From Streptomyces shenzhenensis (GTDB taxonomy: Bacteria; Actinomycetota; Actinomycetes; Streptomycetales; Streptomycetaceae), in assembly GCF_021462265.1 (NCBI RefSeq), contig NZ_JAJONF010000020.1, positions 108,761-172,760 on the forward strand: a DNA stretch of 64,000 nucleotides, in the 5' to 3' direction. The notes beneath the pieces were generated by a model. The model saw only the letters and a list, made by a program, of their open reading frames with translations. It was not told the DNA's origin and did no database searches. Position 1 is the stretch's first letter, and every line of letters starts with the position of its first letter. Below are positions 17,571 through 26,609 of this stretch, piece by piece. The position numbers and the translations under genes are program-made.

Positions 17571-19586
17571 CTACAGGGCGGCCGCCAGCTCGGTGCCCTG
17601 CTTGATGGCCCGCTTGGCGTCCAGCTCGGCGGCGACGTCGGCGCCCCCGATCAGGTGCGCGCTGCGGCCGGCGGCGACCAGTTCCTCGTACAGGCCGCGG
17701 CGCGGTTCCTGCCCGGTGCACAGCACCACGGTGTCGACCTCCAGCACGGTGCTCTCCCCGTCGACGGTGACGTGCAGTCCGGCGTCGTCGATCAGGTCGT
17801 ACCGCGCGCCCGGGACCATGGTGACGCCCCGGTGCCTGAGTTCGGTGCGGTGGATCCAGCCGGTGGTCTTGCCGAGTCCGGCGCCGACCTTGCCGGTCTT
17901 GCGCTGGAACAGGTGGACGGTGCGCGGGGGCGCGGGGCGCTCGGGGGCGGCCAGGCCGCCGGGGCCCTGGTAGTCCATGTCGACGCCCCAGTGCCTGAAG
18001 TACGTCGCCGGGTCGTCGCTCGCCTTGTCGCCGCCGTCGGTGAGGTATTCGGCGACGTCGAAGCCGATGCCGCCGGCGCCGAGGATCGCGACCCGGTCGC
18101 CGACGGGGGCGTTGTCGCGCAGCACGTCGAGGTAGCCGAGGACGCGGGGGTGGTCGATGCCGGGGATGTCGGGGGTGCGGGGGGTGACGCCGGTGGCGAC
18201 CACGACCTCGTCGTAACCGGTGACGTCCGCGGGCTCGACGGTCGTGTTCAGGCGTACGTGCACACCGTGGGCGTCGAGCTGGTGGCGGAAGTAGCGCAGG
18301 GTCTCGTCGAACTCCTGCTTGCCGGGGACCTTGCGGGCCACGTTCAGCTGGCCGCCGATCTCGTCCGCCGCGTCGAACAGGGTGACCTCGTGGCCGCGTT
18401 CGGCGGCGGCGACCGCGCAGGCGAGACCGGCCGGTCCCGCGCCGACCACCGCGACGCGCTTCTTCAGCCGGGTCGGGGCGAGGACCAGCTCGGTCTCGTG
18501 GCAGGCGCGGGGGTTGACCAGGCAGGAGGTGATCTTCCCGCTGAAGGTGTGGTCGAGGCAGGCCTGGTTGCAGCCGATGCAGGTGTTGATGGCCTCGGGC
18601 GTCCCGGCCTCGGCCTTGGCGACGAAGTCGGGGTCGGCGAGCATCGGGCGGGCCATGGAGACCATGTCCGCGTAGCCCTCGGCGAGCAACTCCTCGGCGA
18701 GTTCCGGGGTGTTGATGCGGTTGGTGGTCACCAGCGGCACGGACACCGCGCCCATCAGCTTCTTGGTGACCCAGGTGTAGGCGCCGCGCGGCACGGAGGT
18801 GGCGATGGTGGGGATGCGGGCCTCGTGCCAGCCGATGCCGGTGTTGATGATGGTCGCCCCGGCGGCCTCGACGGCCTTGGCCAGGGTGATCACCTCGTCG
18901 AGGGAGGAGCCGCCGGGGACCAGGTCCAGCATGGACAGCCGGTAGACGATGATGAAGTCGTCGCCGACGGCCTCGCGCACCCGGCGGACGATCTCCACGG
19001 GGAACCGCATCCGGTTCTCGTACGAGCCGCCCCAGCGGTCGGTGCGCCGGTTGGTCGGGGCGGCGATGAACTCGTTGATCAGGTAGCCCTCGGAGCCCAT
19101 GATCTCGACGCCGTCGTAGCCGGCCCGCCGGGCGAGGCGGGCGGCGCGCGCGTAGTCGTCGACGGTGCGCTCGACGTCGGCCTCGGTCAGCTCCCGGGGC
19201 GGGAAGGGGCTGATCGGGGCCTGGAGGGGGCTCGGGGCGACCAGGTCGCGGTGGTAGGCGTACCGGCCGAAGTGCAGGATCTGCATCGCGATCCGGCCGC
19301 CTTCGCGGTGCACGGCCTCGGTGACGGTCCGGTGCTGCCCGGCCTCCTCCTCGGTGGTGAGCTTGGCGCCGCCCTCGTACGGGCGGCCCTCGTCGTTGGG
19401 CGCGATGCCGCCGGTGACGATGAGGCCGACTCCACCGCGGGCCCGGGCCGCGTAGAACTCCGCCATCCGCTCGAAGCCGCGCTCGGCCTCCTCCAGGCCC
19501 ACGTGCATGGAGCCCATGAGCACGCGGTTGGGCAGCGTGGTGAAGCCCAGGTCGAGGGGTCGCAGCAAGTGCGGGTAACGGCTCAT
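17571..19586 (-). CDS. fadH: NADPH-dependent 2,4-dienoyl-CoA reductase
   Basis: A 671-residue protein, the same length as E. coli FadH. Order: an Old-Yellow-Enzyme TIM barrel (about 1-350), a 4Fe-4S cluster loop with CIGCNQACLD and a further cysteine in TSCLVNPRAC (about 334-356), then flavin and NADPH Rossmann domains with VVGAGPAGLACA near 382 and LGAGGIGFDVAEYL near 503. It reduces 2,4-dienoyl-CoA intermediates in beta-oxidation of unsaturated fatty acids. ATG 19586 is chosen because GGAGG lies five bases upstream; an in-frame ATG 27 bases earlier is possible. A 14-bp palindrome sits 57 bases upstream of the start. Confidence 0.95.
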   Translation of the reverse strand: MSRYPHLLRPLDLGFTTLPNRVLMGSMHVGLEEAERGFERMAEFYAARARGGVGLIVTGGIAPNDEGRPYEGGAKLTTEEEAGQHRTVTEAVHREGGRIAMQILHFGRYAYHRDLVAPSPLQAPISPFPPRELTEADVERTVDDYARAARLARRAGYDGVEIMGSEGYLINEFIAAPTNRRTDRWGGSYENRMRFPVEIVRRVREAVGDDFIIVYRLSMLDLVPGGSSLDEVITLAKAVEAAGATIINTGIGWHEARIPTIATSVPRGAYTWVTKKLMGAVSVPLVTTNRINTPELAEELLAEGYADMVSMARPMLADPDFVAKAEAGTPEAINTCIGCNQACLDHTFSGKITSCLVNPRACHETELVLAPTRLKKRVAVVGAGPAGLACAVAAAERGHEVTLFDAADEIGGQLNVARKVPGKQEFDETLRYFRHQLDAHGVHVRLNTTVEPADVTGYDEVVVATGVTPRTPDIPGIDHPRVLGYLDVLRDNAPVGDRVAILGAGGIGFDVAEYLTDGGDKASDDPATYFRHWGVDMDYQGPGGLAAPERPAPPRTVHLFQRKTGKVGAGLGKTTGWIHRTELRHRGVTMVPGARYDLIDDAGLHVTVDGESTVLEVDTVVLCTGQEPRRGLYEELVAAGRSAHLIGGADVAAELDAKRAIKQGTELAAAL

Positions 19587-19642
19587 CGAGGCCTCCGTGC
19601 GCGGTGTCGTCACCGTAGTTGTAGAGGACCGCGCACGGATTA

Positions 19643-19656
19643 TGCAACTAGTTGCA
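19643..19656. promoter_or_regulatory. Perfect 14-bp palindrome TGCAACTAGTTGCA upstream of fadH
   Basis: TGCAACT at 19643-19649 abuts its complement AGTTGCA at 19650-19656, 57 bases upstream of the fadH ATG in the promoter region. The same TGCAACT half-site occurs three times in alternating orientation upstream of the MarR gene at 27.6 kb. The size is typical for MarR-type operators. Confidence 0.7.
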
Positions 19657-19691
19657 CAAGGACTCCGGTGTGACGTGTCTCAGATCACCGG

Positions 19692-20060
19692 TCACCGGCC
19701 TTCGAGCAGGACGTGCAGCTCCCGCTCCTGGTCCCCCGAGGCGGAGGACAGGTTGCGCACCGTGAACAGGGAGTCGAGAGTCGAACGGAGCCGGTCGATG
19801 GCCCAGTAGCCGCCCTGAGCGTCGGCCTCGACCGAGGCCGAGAGCCGGGGCGGCGGGGTGCACTCGTGGGCGTCGGTGACCTCGAACGTGCCGAGCCACA
19901 CCATCGGGCGGGTCTCGTGAAGCTGTTGCGGCACGTCCTCGGGGCCCCGGTCGGACTCGAAGCACTGGCACAGCGCGTCGAACACGATCCGGGCGTCCTC
20001 CTTGCTGCATCCGCTGATCTCCAGCGAGACGGGTTCCTCGTGCGGTCGCTCACGGACCAT
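19692..20060 (-). CDS. Small protein of unknown function
   Basis: A 122-residue acidic, probably cytoplasmic protein. I do not recognise a family. It has two cysteines in CQCFE near residue 36, a WLGTFEVTDAHE segment near 57 and a C-terminal helix ending RELHVLLEGR. No signal peptide or membrane segment. ATG 20060 is chosen because GAGGAG lies eight bases upstream. It stands alone between fadH and the secreted-protein gene, on the same strand as both. Coding bias and the ribosome site support it as real. Confidence 0.7.
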   Translation of the reverse strand: MVRERPHEEPVSLEISGCSKEDARIVFDALCQCFESDRGPEDVPQQLHETRPMVWLGTFEVTDAHECTPPPRLSASVEADAQGGYWAIDRLRSTLDSLFTVRNLSSASGDQERELHVLLEGR

Positions 20061-20182
20061 CGTGATCGCTCCTCTCATGGCGATGGCGCGGCAGCACGGG
20101 TTCCCCCGCAGGCCGCGCCATGCCAACAGATAAGCACCGATCTCCGGGCCCCGCACCACCCGCCGCGGCAGGCGGAGGAGGC

Positions 20183-21055
20183 TCAGCTCCGGGTGAACTT
20201 GTAGGTCTTGCCGTCCGTGAGGACGCAGAAGCCCGGCGACATCACGATGACGCGCAGGGTGCCGGTGCGCCGGTCGTAGTCGATGCCCTCGGCCTCGAAG
20301 CTGCCCGAGCAGGAGCTGCGCAGCGGCAGCTGGCGCAGGGCCGTGACATGCCCGGTGACGTCGCCGGTGCCGGGCTGGGCGGACAGGTCGATCTGCAGCA
20401 GCGGCTTGGTGTAGCCGAAGAGACTGCCGTCCGGGTCGTCCGAGGAGCACAGCAGCGTGGTGGCGCTGGAGAAGTCGCAGCCCTGCACGTCACGCACGGC
20501 GTGGTCCAGGTTGACGACGGACGCGAGCGGGAGGTTCGCGGACGGCGAGGTGTTCTTGTTGGCGCCCGGTGCCGGGAAGACCAGGAAGCGGGTCATCGTG
20601 CCGTACTCGCCGGAGAGCATGTACTGGCTGTCGGGCGTGACGGCGGACCAGGAGTTGTTCAGGGCCTCTCCGGGGACGAGCATGTGGACGTACTCCGACC
20701 AGGTGCCGTCGGGAGCCTGCACCCGGTACATCTTGGCGGTGCCGGAGTCCGCCTGGTAGGGCTCGACGTAGTAGCCGTCGTAGGACTCGTCGGGGTCGCC
20801 GACGTGGTTCCAGCCGCGGACGGAGACGCTGAGCGGAATGGTGCCGATACCGGTGTACCGGTTGGGGCTGTTGGCCGGGATCTCGACCGAGGTCAGCCCC
20901 TGGCTCTCGGTGAGTGCGTCGGCGTGGTCGGAGCCGGTCTCGGTCCAGGTGTCGGCGGCGGAGGCCGGGGCGGCGGTCGCGAGGACCAGGGTGGTGGCGA
21001 GGGCGACCAGGGCGGTCAGGCCTGCGCGACAACGTTGCCGGGTGGACGCGGGCAT
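20183..21055 (-). CDS. Secreted protein of unknown function
   Basis: A 290-residue exported protein. The N terminus (residues 1-33) is a signal peptide: RQR and R charges, hydrophobic ALVALATTLVLATAA and an ASAA-type cleavage site. The mature part has repeated beta-strand-like segments (SRYTG-type loops, WSEYVHMLVPGE near 117, GEYGTMTRFLVFP near 147), which suggest a beta-propeller or beta-sandwich, and cysteines in DVQGCDF, LLCSS, RSSCSG and FCVLTD that can form two disulfides. I see no catalytic motif and do not assign a family. It is divergent from the phosphatase gene. Confidence 0.85.
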   Translation of the reverse strand: MPASTRQRCRAGLTALVALATTLVLATAAPASAADTWTETGSDHADALTESQGLTSVEIPANSPNRYTGIGTIPLSVSVRGWNHVGDPDESYDGYYVEPYQADSGTAKMYRVQAPDGTWSEYVHMLVPGEALNNSWSAVTPDSQYMLSGEYGTMTRFLVFPAPGANKNTSPSANLPLASVVNLDHAVRDVQGCDFSSATTLLCSSDDPDGSLFGYTKPLLQIDLSAQPGTGDVTGHVTALRQLPLRSSCSGSFEAEGIDYDRRTGTLRVIVMSPGFCVLTDGKTYKFTRS

Positions 21056-21297
21056 GGAAGCCTACTCCTCGGTATCTGGGGGGCGGTACGCGCGTGCGCC
21101 GGTCAGTCTTGCGTGGGCGCTATGGGCATGTACAGACCAAAGACGGGTCGGGAAGGTGAACTCGTGCCCCAGCCGCCCCCGTGGCCGCTTGGCCGTACGG
21201 ATGCCGCCATGGTGAGAGATGGTGGAAAAGTCGGCGGCGGCTTCGGCGGGACAGGTGTGAGCGCGATAGAACAGGGGGAGTCGGCACGGGGGACGAC

Positions 21298-23409
21298 GTG
21301 CCGTACGAGAGTTCGAAGGCGGTGCGTGGGATGAGTCCAGCCGAGGCTGCGGTGCCGGGGGGCCAGGAGCCCGTGCGCGGACCCGTGCGGCCGGGCGGGC
21401 TGCTGGACGTCCTGAGCGTGGCCTCGGTGGTGCTGGACGCCAAGGGGCGCATCGTGCTGTGGAGCCCGCAGGCCGAGGAGCTGTTCGGCTACTCGGCGCG
21501 CGAGGCGCTGGGCCAGTACGCGGCCCGGCTGATGGTGGACGAGCGCCACATCGAACTGGTCGGCAAGCTGTTCGCGGACGTGATGAGCACCGGGCGGAGC
21601 TGGGCCGGCGGCTTCCCGATCCGGCACAAGGACGGCACCACCCATGTGGTCGAGTTCCGCAACATGCGGCTCATGGACGACAACGGCGACGTGTTCGCGC
21701 TGGGTCTGGCCGCCGACCAGTCCACGGTGCGCCGGCTGGAGCAGGAGGTGGCGCTGTCCGAGCGGATCGTCAAGCAGTCGCCCATCGGGCTGGCCGTCCT
21801 CGACGCGGACCTGCGGTACGTGTCGGTCAACCCGGCCCTTGAGCAGATGAACGGTGTCCCGGCCAAGGACCACGTGGGGCGGACGATCCGCGAGGTGCTG
21901 CCCTGCGTGAACTACGACGCCCTGGAGTCGGCGTACCTGCGGGTGCTGCGGACCGGCGAACCGGTCATCGACGAGCCCGCGGTGGGGCGTACGCCGGCCG
22001 ATCCGGACGAGGAGCACATCTGGGCGGTGTCGATCTACCGGCTGGAGGACGCCCTGGACAACGTGCTGGGCGTGGCCACCTCGGTGGTCGACATCACCGA
22101 GCCGTACCGGGCCGGGATCGAGGCCGAGAACGCGCGCCGCCGGCTGGCCGTGATCGCCGACGCCTCCACCCGTATCGGCACCACCCTGGACCTGGAGCGC
22201 ACCGCCCGGGAGCTGGCCGACGTCGCCGTGCCCGAGCTCGCCGACGTGGCCGCCGTGGACCTGCTGGACACGGTGGTCGAGGGCCGGCGCAGCACGCTCG
22301 GCCCGGGTGAGCCGGCCATGCTCCGGACACTCGCCGTGCGCGCGGAGCGGGAGCCGGACGCGGTCCAGGCCGTCGACGAGCCGGGCACGGTCGCCCGGTA
22401 CGCGCCGGACCGGCTGGTCACCCGGTGCGTACGGACCGCAGAGGCTGTCGTCGTCCCGCATGTCACGGACGAGGACCTGACGCGGATCGCCCCCTCCCAC
22501 GAGGCCGCGGCGGAGCTGGGCCGGGCCGGGGTGCACTCGTATCTGGCCGTGCCGCTGATCGCGCGCGGCGAGGTGCTGGGCGCCCTCGACCTCAGACGCA
22601 CCCGCAATCCGGCGCCCTTCGACGACGACGATCTGCTGCTGGCCCGGGAGCTCGCGGCGCGGGCGGCCGTGCAGATCGACAACGCCCGCTGGTACCAGAA
22701 CGCCCGCACCACCGCCCTGACCCTCCAGCGCAGCCTGCTGCCCGCGCATCCCCGGGTCACCCCGGGCCTGGAGGTCGCCTCCCGCTACCAGCCCGCGGGC
22801 GCCACCGTGGAGGTGGGCGGCGACTGGTTCGACGTCATCCCACTGGACGACGGGAGAACGGCCCTGGTGGTGGGCGACGTGATGGGCAGCGGCATCAACG
22901 CGGCCGCGACGATGGGCCGGCTGCGCACCGCGACGACCACCCTGACCTCGCTCGGTCTCGATCCGGCGGTGCTCCTCGAACACCTGGACAAGACCACCTC
23001 GGGCCTCGACCACTCCATCGCGACCTGCGTGTACGCCGTGTACGACCCGCACCTGCGCCGGTGCCGGATCGCCAACGCCGGCCATCTGCCCCCGGCCCGG
23101 GTCCGCCCCGGCCGGCCGCCGGAGCTCCTCGACCTGCCGACCGGGGTCCCGCTGGGCGTCGGCGGAGTGCCCTTTTCCACCACGACCGTCGACTTCGAGC
23201 CCGGCGACGAGCTGGTGCTGTACACCGACGGTCTGGTCGAGACGCGCACGCACTCCCTGGACGAACGGCTGGACGAGCTGCTGGCCCTGCTCGACGATCC
23301 CGCCCGCCCGCTGGAGGAGGCCTGCGACCTGCTGCTGCGGGAGCTGCACCACCCCGACAACCACGACGACGTGGCGCTGCTCATCGCGCGGGCAGGGGAA
23401 CTGCCGTAG
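21298..23409 (+). CDS. PAS-PAS-GAF-PP2C (SpoIIE-type) serine/threonine phosphatase
   Basis: About 703 residues. Two PAS domains (WSPQAEELFGYSAREA near 50 and a second near 160-260), then a GAF domain (about 280-450, with LDLRRTRNPAPFDDDD), then a PP2C/SpoIIE domain (about 470-700) with the metal-binding GGDWFDVIPL, VVGDVMGSG, YTDGLVETR and DDVALLIAR blocks. Such proteins dephosphorylate anti-anti-sigma factors, here probably in response to a small molecule or redox signal. No HATPase or membrane segment is visible, so it is cytoplasmic. GTG 21298 has GGGGGAC at good distance; ATG 21331 is an alternative start. It is a single gene divergent from the secreted-protein gene. Confidence 0.93.
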   Translation: MPYESSKAVRGMSPAEAAVPGGQEPVRGPVRPGGLLDVLSVASVVLDAKGRIVLWSPQAEELFGYSAREALGQYAARLMVDERHIELVGKLFADVMSTGRSWAGGFPIRHKDGTTHVVEFRNMRLMDDNGDVFALGLAADQSTVRRLEQEVALSERIVKQSPIGLAVLDADLRYVSVNPALEQMNGVPAKDHVGRTIREVLPCVNYDALESAYLRVLRTGEPVIDEPAVGRTPADPDEEHIWAVSIYRLEDALDNVLGVATSVVDITEPYRAGIEAENARRRLAVIADASTRIGTTLDLERTARELADVAVPELADVAAVDLLDTVVEGRRSTLGPGEPAMLRTLAVRAEREPDAVQAVDEPGTVARYAPDRLVTRCVRTAEAVVVPHVTDEDLTRIAPSHEAAAELGRAGVHSYLAVPLIARGEVLGALDLRRTRNPAPFDDDDLLLARELAARAAVQIDNARWYQNARTTALTLQRSLLPAHPRVTPGLEVASRYQPAGATVEVGGDWFDVIPLDDGRTALVVGDVMGSGINAAATMGRLRTATTTLTSLGLDPAVLLEHLDKTTSGLDHSIATCVYAVYDPHLRRCRIANAGHLPPARVRPGRPPELLDLPTGVPLGVGGVPFSTTTVDFEPGDELVLYTDGLVETRTHSLDERLDELLALLDDPARPLEEACDLLLRELHHPDNHDDVALLIARAGELP

Positions 23410-23719
23410 CGGGACGGGCGCCGGCGCCCGGGCGGACTCACGGAACTCACGGGGACTGATCACCCGGGTCGCCTTCCTCGTCGGCACCCGCGGCGACGAC
23501 GGCGGGCTGACCGCGTCCGGCGCGTTCTCCGGCGACTTCACGGGCATGGGCCGCGGCGGCATGCCCGGCCGCGGCGGCCCCTGACAGCGCCCCGGAGACC
23601 GCTCACCGTCCCCCGGCCCTTCGGGCAGCGGGGCCACCGCCCAGACACCGGGTCGCCCCAGCGGGTGACCCGACGGCTCCGGGACGAACCGGACGCCGCC
23701 GGCCACGCCGGTGCGGTGT
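23410..23719. other. Noncoding stretch after the phosphatase gene
   Basis: About 310 bases between the convergent phosphatase and peptidase E genes. A short Gly-rich open stretch on the plus strand near 23500-23580 (GAFSGDF, then GRGGMPGRGG) lacks a ribosome site and is not called as a gene. I see no clear terminator. Confidence 0.4.
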
Positions 23720-24373
23720 TCACCGGGCAGGGGTGAAACGCTTCCAACGGCCCTCGGAGACGACTTCCAGGGTGCCGTCGGTCACCTTGATGGCCGTGTC
23801 GTCGTCGATCGCGTACGCCGGACCCGCGATCTCCGCCGCCCATCGCTCCGCGGCGGCCATGGTGTGCTCCGGCAGGTCCGGATGCCCCAGGTGCGGGAAG
23901 ATCGAGAAGTCGACCGTCCCGAGCGTGCGGTCGTCCCCGGCGGGCGACTTCCAGTCGACGAACTGCCGCCCGACGCGGGGGGTCAGCACCATGCTCCCGG
24001 CACTGAATCCCACGTAGACCGTCTCGGGCAGTTCCGGCAGCAGGCCGGCCAGCCCGGACTCCCGCATCCAGTGGCCCAGGTACAGGGTGTCGCCGCCGTT
24101 CACCAGCAGGACGTCGGCCTCTCGGACCCACTGGACCCAGCGTTCGCGGTCGATGCTGGGCAGCGCGGTGAGTTCCAGCACTCCCACGGACTTCCACCCC
24201 AGGTCGGCCCCGCGGATGAAACGCCATGGCCCGGCCGGTCCGTAGGAGCTCCCGTACCCCGCGGTGGGGATGCAGAGGGCGTTGGACTCGGCGATCGGTT
24301 TGCCGAGGAGGTCGACCAGCGCACCGTGGATGGCCGGGTTGCTGACGCCGGCCGAAGTGAGCAGAAGCCGCAT
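23720..24373 (-). CDS. Peptidase E-like (S51) protein
   Basis: A 217-residue protein of the peptidase S51 / glutamine-amidotransferase-like fold. The nucleophile is the serine in VGFSAGSMVL near residue 118, preceded by VNGGDTLYL near 90; the histidine block is FPHLGHPDLPEH near 160. Family members cleave N-terminal Asp-X dipeptides or, as cyanophycinases, beta-Asp-Arg. The length and the absence of a signal peptide favour a cytoplasmic peptidase E. ATG 24373 begins MRLLLTSAG, typical for the family. It is monocistronic and divergent from the nitroreductase gene. Confidence 0.88.
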   Translation of the reverse strand: MRLLLTSAGVSNPAIHGALVDLLGKPIAESNALCIPTAGYGSSYGPAGPWRFIRGADLGWKSVGVLELTALPSIDRERWVQWVREADVLLVNGGDTLYLGHWMRESGLAGLLPELPETVYVGFSAGSMVLTPRVGRQFVDWKSPAGDDRTLGTVDFSIFPHLGHPDLPEHTMAAAERWAAEIAGPAYAIDDDTAIKVTDGTLEVVSEGRWKRFTPAR

Positions 24374-24727
24374 GTTGTCGGTGCCCCCAACTGGCCGTGG
24401 AATGAACCTGGTCGGTCGACACGGTACGTCAAGTCCACTCGGTGCTGGCCGGAGCACTCGTCGAGTGCGAGCGTGCCGGGCCCCGTGCAGTGAACGGCCC
24501 TGGCCCGCACAGAGGTTGCCCAACGCCCGCAACCAAGACGCCGGTACCGTCGACGGGTTCGGCGGGGCCGGCACGAGCACGGCGCTGCGGGAGTTCCTGA
24601 GCGCCGTCGGCGAGGCCGCCGGCGCCCCGGTTTGCGCGGCACCGACGTTCCGCCCGGCCCGCTCGCCCGGTGCGGCGATCGTCCTCGTGTCTTCGCTGCC
24701 CGCCATGGAGTGAGAGGACGAGAAGAC
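24374..24727. other. Intergenic region between divergent peptidase E and nitroreductase genes
   Basis: About 350 bases that must hold both promoters. A plus-strand open stretch from about 24520 to 24713 (REFLSAVGEAAG, then a TAG-free run to a TGA) has coding-like composition but no start or ribosome site, and may be a fragment of a lost gene. I cannot identify it. Confidence 0.4.
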
Positions 24728-25402
24728 GTGGACGTGTACGAAGCGGTGGCCAGTCGCAGGGCCGTGCGGGCGTTCAGCGACGAGCCGGTGAGCAGAGCGG
24801 TGCTCGATCGCGTGCTGGCGGCGGCGAGGCGGGCTCCGTCGAGTGGCAACCTGCAGCCGTGGCAGGTGTATGCCGTGACCGGCGAGCCCCTGGCCGAACT
24901 GAAGCGGCGTGCGACGGCGAGGGCTCTGGCGGGAGACCCGGGTGATGAACGGGAGTACCCGATGTACCCGGCCGAACTGGCCTCACCGTACCCGGACCGT
25001 TTCGCCGCCGCGGCCGCCCAGCGCTACGAAGCGCTCGGAATCGCGCGTGACGACCTCGACAGGCCGGTGAAGATCGCCGCCTTGAACTCGCAGGCGTTCG
25101 GGGCGCCGGTCGTGCTGTTCTGCTACCTCGACCGGACGATGGGACCAGGGCAGTGGGCGGACGCGGGGATGTACCTGCAGACGGTCATGCTCCTGCTGCG
25201 GGCGGAAGGGCTGCACAGCTGCCCGCAGGTGATGTGGACGACGTACCGCCGGACCGTCAGCCAGGCGGTCGGAGCCGGTGACGGACTCGTGCTGCTCTGC
25301 GGCGTCGCGGTGGGATTCGAGAAGGAAGACGTGCCGCCTGTGCGTACCGGGCGGGCGGACCTGACGGAAACGGTGAGCTTCGTCGGGGCGTGGGACCGCT
25401 GA
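24728..25402 (+). CDS. Nitroreductase-family FMN oxidoreductase
   Basis: A 224-residue nitroreductase. FMN-binding residues are in SRRAVRAFS near residue 8 and APSSGNLQPWQ near 36; WADAGMYLQTVMLLL near 140 is the dimer helix, and CGVAVGFEKED near 195 the C-terminal flavin block. Such enzymes reduce nitroaromatics, quinones or enals with NAD(P)H. GTG 24728 has GAGAGGA upstream; GTG 24734 is a near alternative. It is a single gene, followed after about 80 bases by the convergent MerR gene. Confidence 0.93.
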   Translation: MDVYEAVASRRAVRAFSDEPVSRAVLDRVLAAARRAPSSGNLQPWQVYAVTGEPLAELKRRATARALAGDPGDEREYPMYPAELASPYPDRFAAAAAQRYEALGIARDDLDRPVKIAALNSQAFGAPVVLFCYLDRTMGPGQWADAGMYLQTVMLLLRAEGLHSCPQVMWTTYRRTVSQAVGAGDGLVLLCGVAVGFEKEDVPPVRTGRADLTETVSFVGAWDR

Positions 25403-25482
25403 CCGGTGTTCCGCACAGCGGACGGATGGCCGGGGGAACCGTTCGGGCCTGATCACCGACAGAGAACACATGGGTCATCGGT

Positions 25483-25860
25483 TCACGGCGGATCGGTCGC
25501 GCGCCCTTTGAGTTCGGTCAGGTAGCCGGCGATCGCGTCACGGTTGCGGGTGAGGATGTCGATGCGTTCGGTCAGCCTGTCACGTTCGCGTTCGAGCGCC
25601 GCCACCGTCTCGGAGGTGACGCCTTCGAAGACGATCGGATCGCGCGGTGATTCCAGGCACGGCAGGATCCCACGGATCGCCTGCGTCGACAGGCCGGCGT
25701 CCAGCAGTTCACGGATCTGCTGGACGCGGCCCAGGGCCGTTTCACTGTAGTCGCGGTAGTTGTTGGGCCCACGGGTCGAGGTGATCAAGCCCTTTGCCTC
25801 GTAGAACCGCACCTGTCGCGGAGAGGCACCCGCTCGGGCGGCCAACTCGCCGATGCGCAT
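25483..25860 (-). CDS. MerR-family transcriptional regulator
   Basis: A 125-residue MerR regulator. The winged-helix domain is complete (MRIGELAARAGASPRQ then VRFYEAKGLI, residues 1-26; NYRDYSETALGRVQQI near 38-53), followed by the dimerisation coiled coil (AALERERDRLTERIDIL near 88-105). There is no clear cysteine metal site beyond one Cys in ILPCLES, so it may sense an organic ligand. ATG 25860 begins the canonical MRIGELA. A MerR-type palindrome lies 20 bases upstream, shared with the divergent decayed serine hydrolase gene, the probable former target. Confidence 0.94.
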   Translation of the reverse strand: MRIGELAARAGASPRQVRFYEAKGLITSTRGPNNYRDYSETALGRVQQIRELLDAGLSTQAIRGILPCLESPRDPIVFEGVTSETVAALERERDRLTERIDILTRNRDAIAGYLTELKGRATDPP

Positions 25861-25879
25861 GTCAGCACACTACCGCTTG

Positions 25880-25901
25880 ACCTTGACACCGGCGTCAAGG
25901 T
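25880..25901. promoter_or_regulatory. MerR-type operator: 8-bp perfect inverted repeat
   Basis: ACCTTGAC (25880-25887), spacer ACCGGC, GTCAAGGT (25894-25901). The CTTGAC-N6-GTCAAG form is typical of MerR-family operators, which sit between -35 and -10. It lies between the MerR start and the divergent serine-hydrolase remnant starting 15 bases beyond it. Confidence 0.8.
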
Positions 25902-25915
25902 TCGACCATGTCGGC

Positions 25916-26415
25916 ATGACCGAACTGAACGGAACCGTCAGCCCGGCGTTCGAACCCGTCCGGGACGCCGTGGAGGAGCAGCGGCGCCGAGGTGGGCCTG
26001 TCGCTGGCCGTCGACGTCGACGGCCGGCAGGTGGTGGACCTGTGGGGCGGCCATCGCGACGCGACCCGCATGCGGCCCTGGCAGCGCGACACGATCACCA
26101 ATGTGTGGTCGATCACGAAAACGGTGGCTCGTCTTCGACGAGCAGTCGGGCGGCACGGACCTCGTCAGCGGACTGCATGTGCGGTGGGGCATCGGATACG
26201 CGCTGCCCGACCGGCGCACCCTGCCGTGGATCCCCGACGGCCGCATCGCGTTCTGGGGCGGCTGGGGCGGCTCGATGGCGATCATGGACCTCGACCGTCG
26301 CATGACGATCGGCTACGTCATGAACAACATGGGGGCTGACATTCTCGGCTCACAGCGGGCCGCGGTCTACACCACCGCCGTCTACCGGGCCCTCGCCACC
26401 GGCAACCCGACCTGA
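25916..26415 (+). pseudogene. Decayed serine hydrolase (beta-lactamase-like) with frameshift and internal deletion
   Basis: The remnant starts at ATG 25916 (MTELNGTVSPAFEP), loses frame near 25980, continues as GLSLAVDVDGRQVV and SITKTV (the S-x-x-K catalytic motif) to about 26124, then jumps frame to a C-terminal part (GIGYALPDRRTLPW, GGWGGSMAIMDLD, TIGYVMNNMG) ending at 26415. The middle of the domain, including the Tyr motif, is missing: about 170 codons compared with the intact relative at 35071-36243. It cannot encode a working enzyme. It stands divergent from the MerR gene. Confidence 0.85.
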
Positions 26416-26423
26416 CCGGCCCC

Positions 26424-26454
26424 TCTCGGCGTGGCGAGCGGCCAACCGCCGAGA
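26424..26454. terminator. Hairpin after the serine-hydrolase remnant
   Basis: TCTCGGCG (26424-26431) pairs with CGCCGAGA (26447-26454) over a 15-base loop, followed by purine-rich AGGAAGAA. It lies between the convergent remnant and the methyltransferase gene. It is the only strong hairpin in this gap. Confidence 0.5.
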
Positions 26455-26609
26455 AGGAAGAACCCCGCGGAGCCCTGGACGCCCCGACGACGCCGGTGGT
26501 CGACGAGACCGGTCCAAGGGCGCCGACGTGGCGTCACGGCCGAAGCGGTCCGCCGCATGGTGTCCGCTGCCACAAGCGCCCCAGTCGGCTCACCGCACCG
26601 GACGCGGCG

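Noticed and set aside
17655..19673. 672-codon plus-strand frame opposite fadH
   Set aside because: It is the complement of the well-supported fadH gene and shows no motif.
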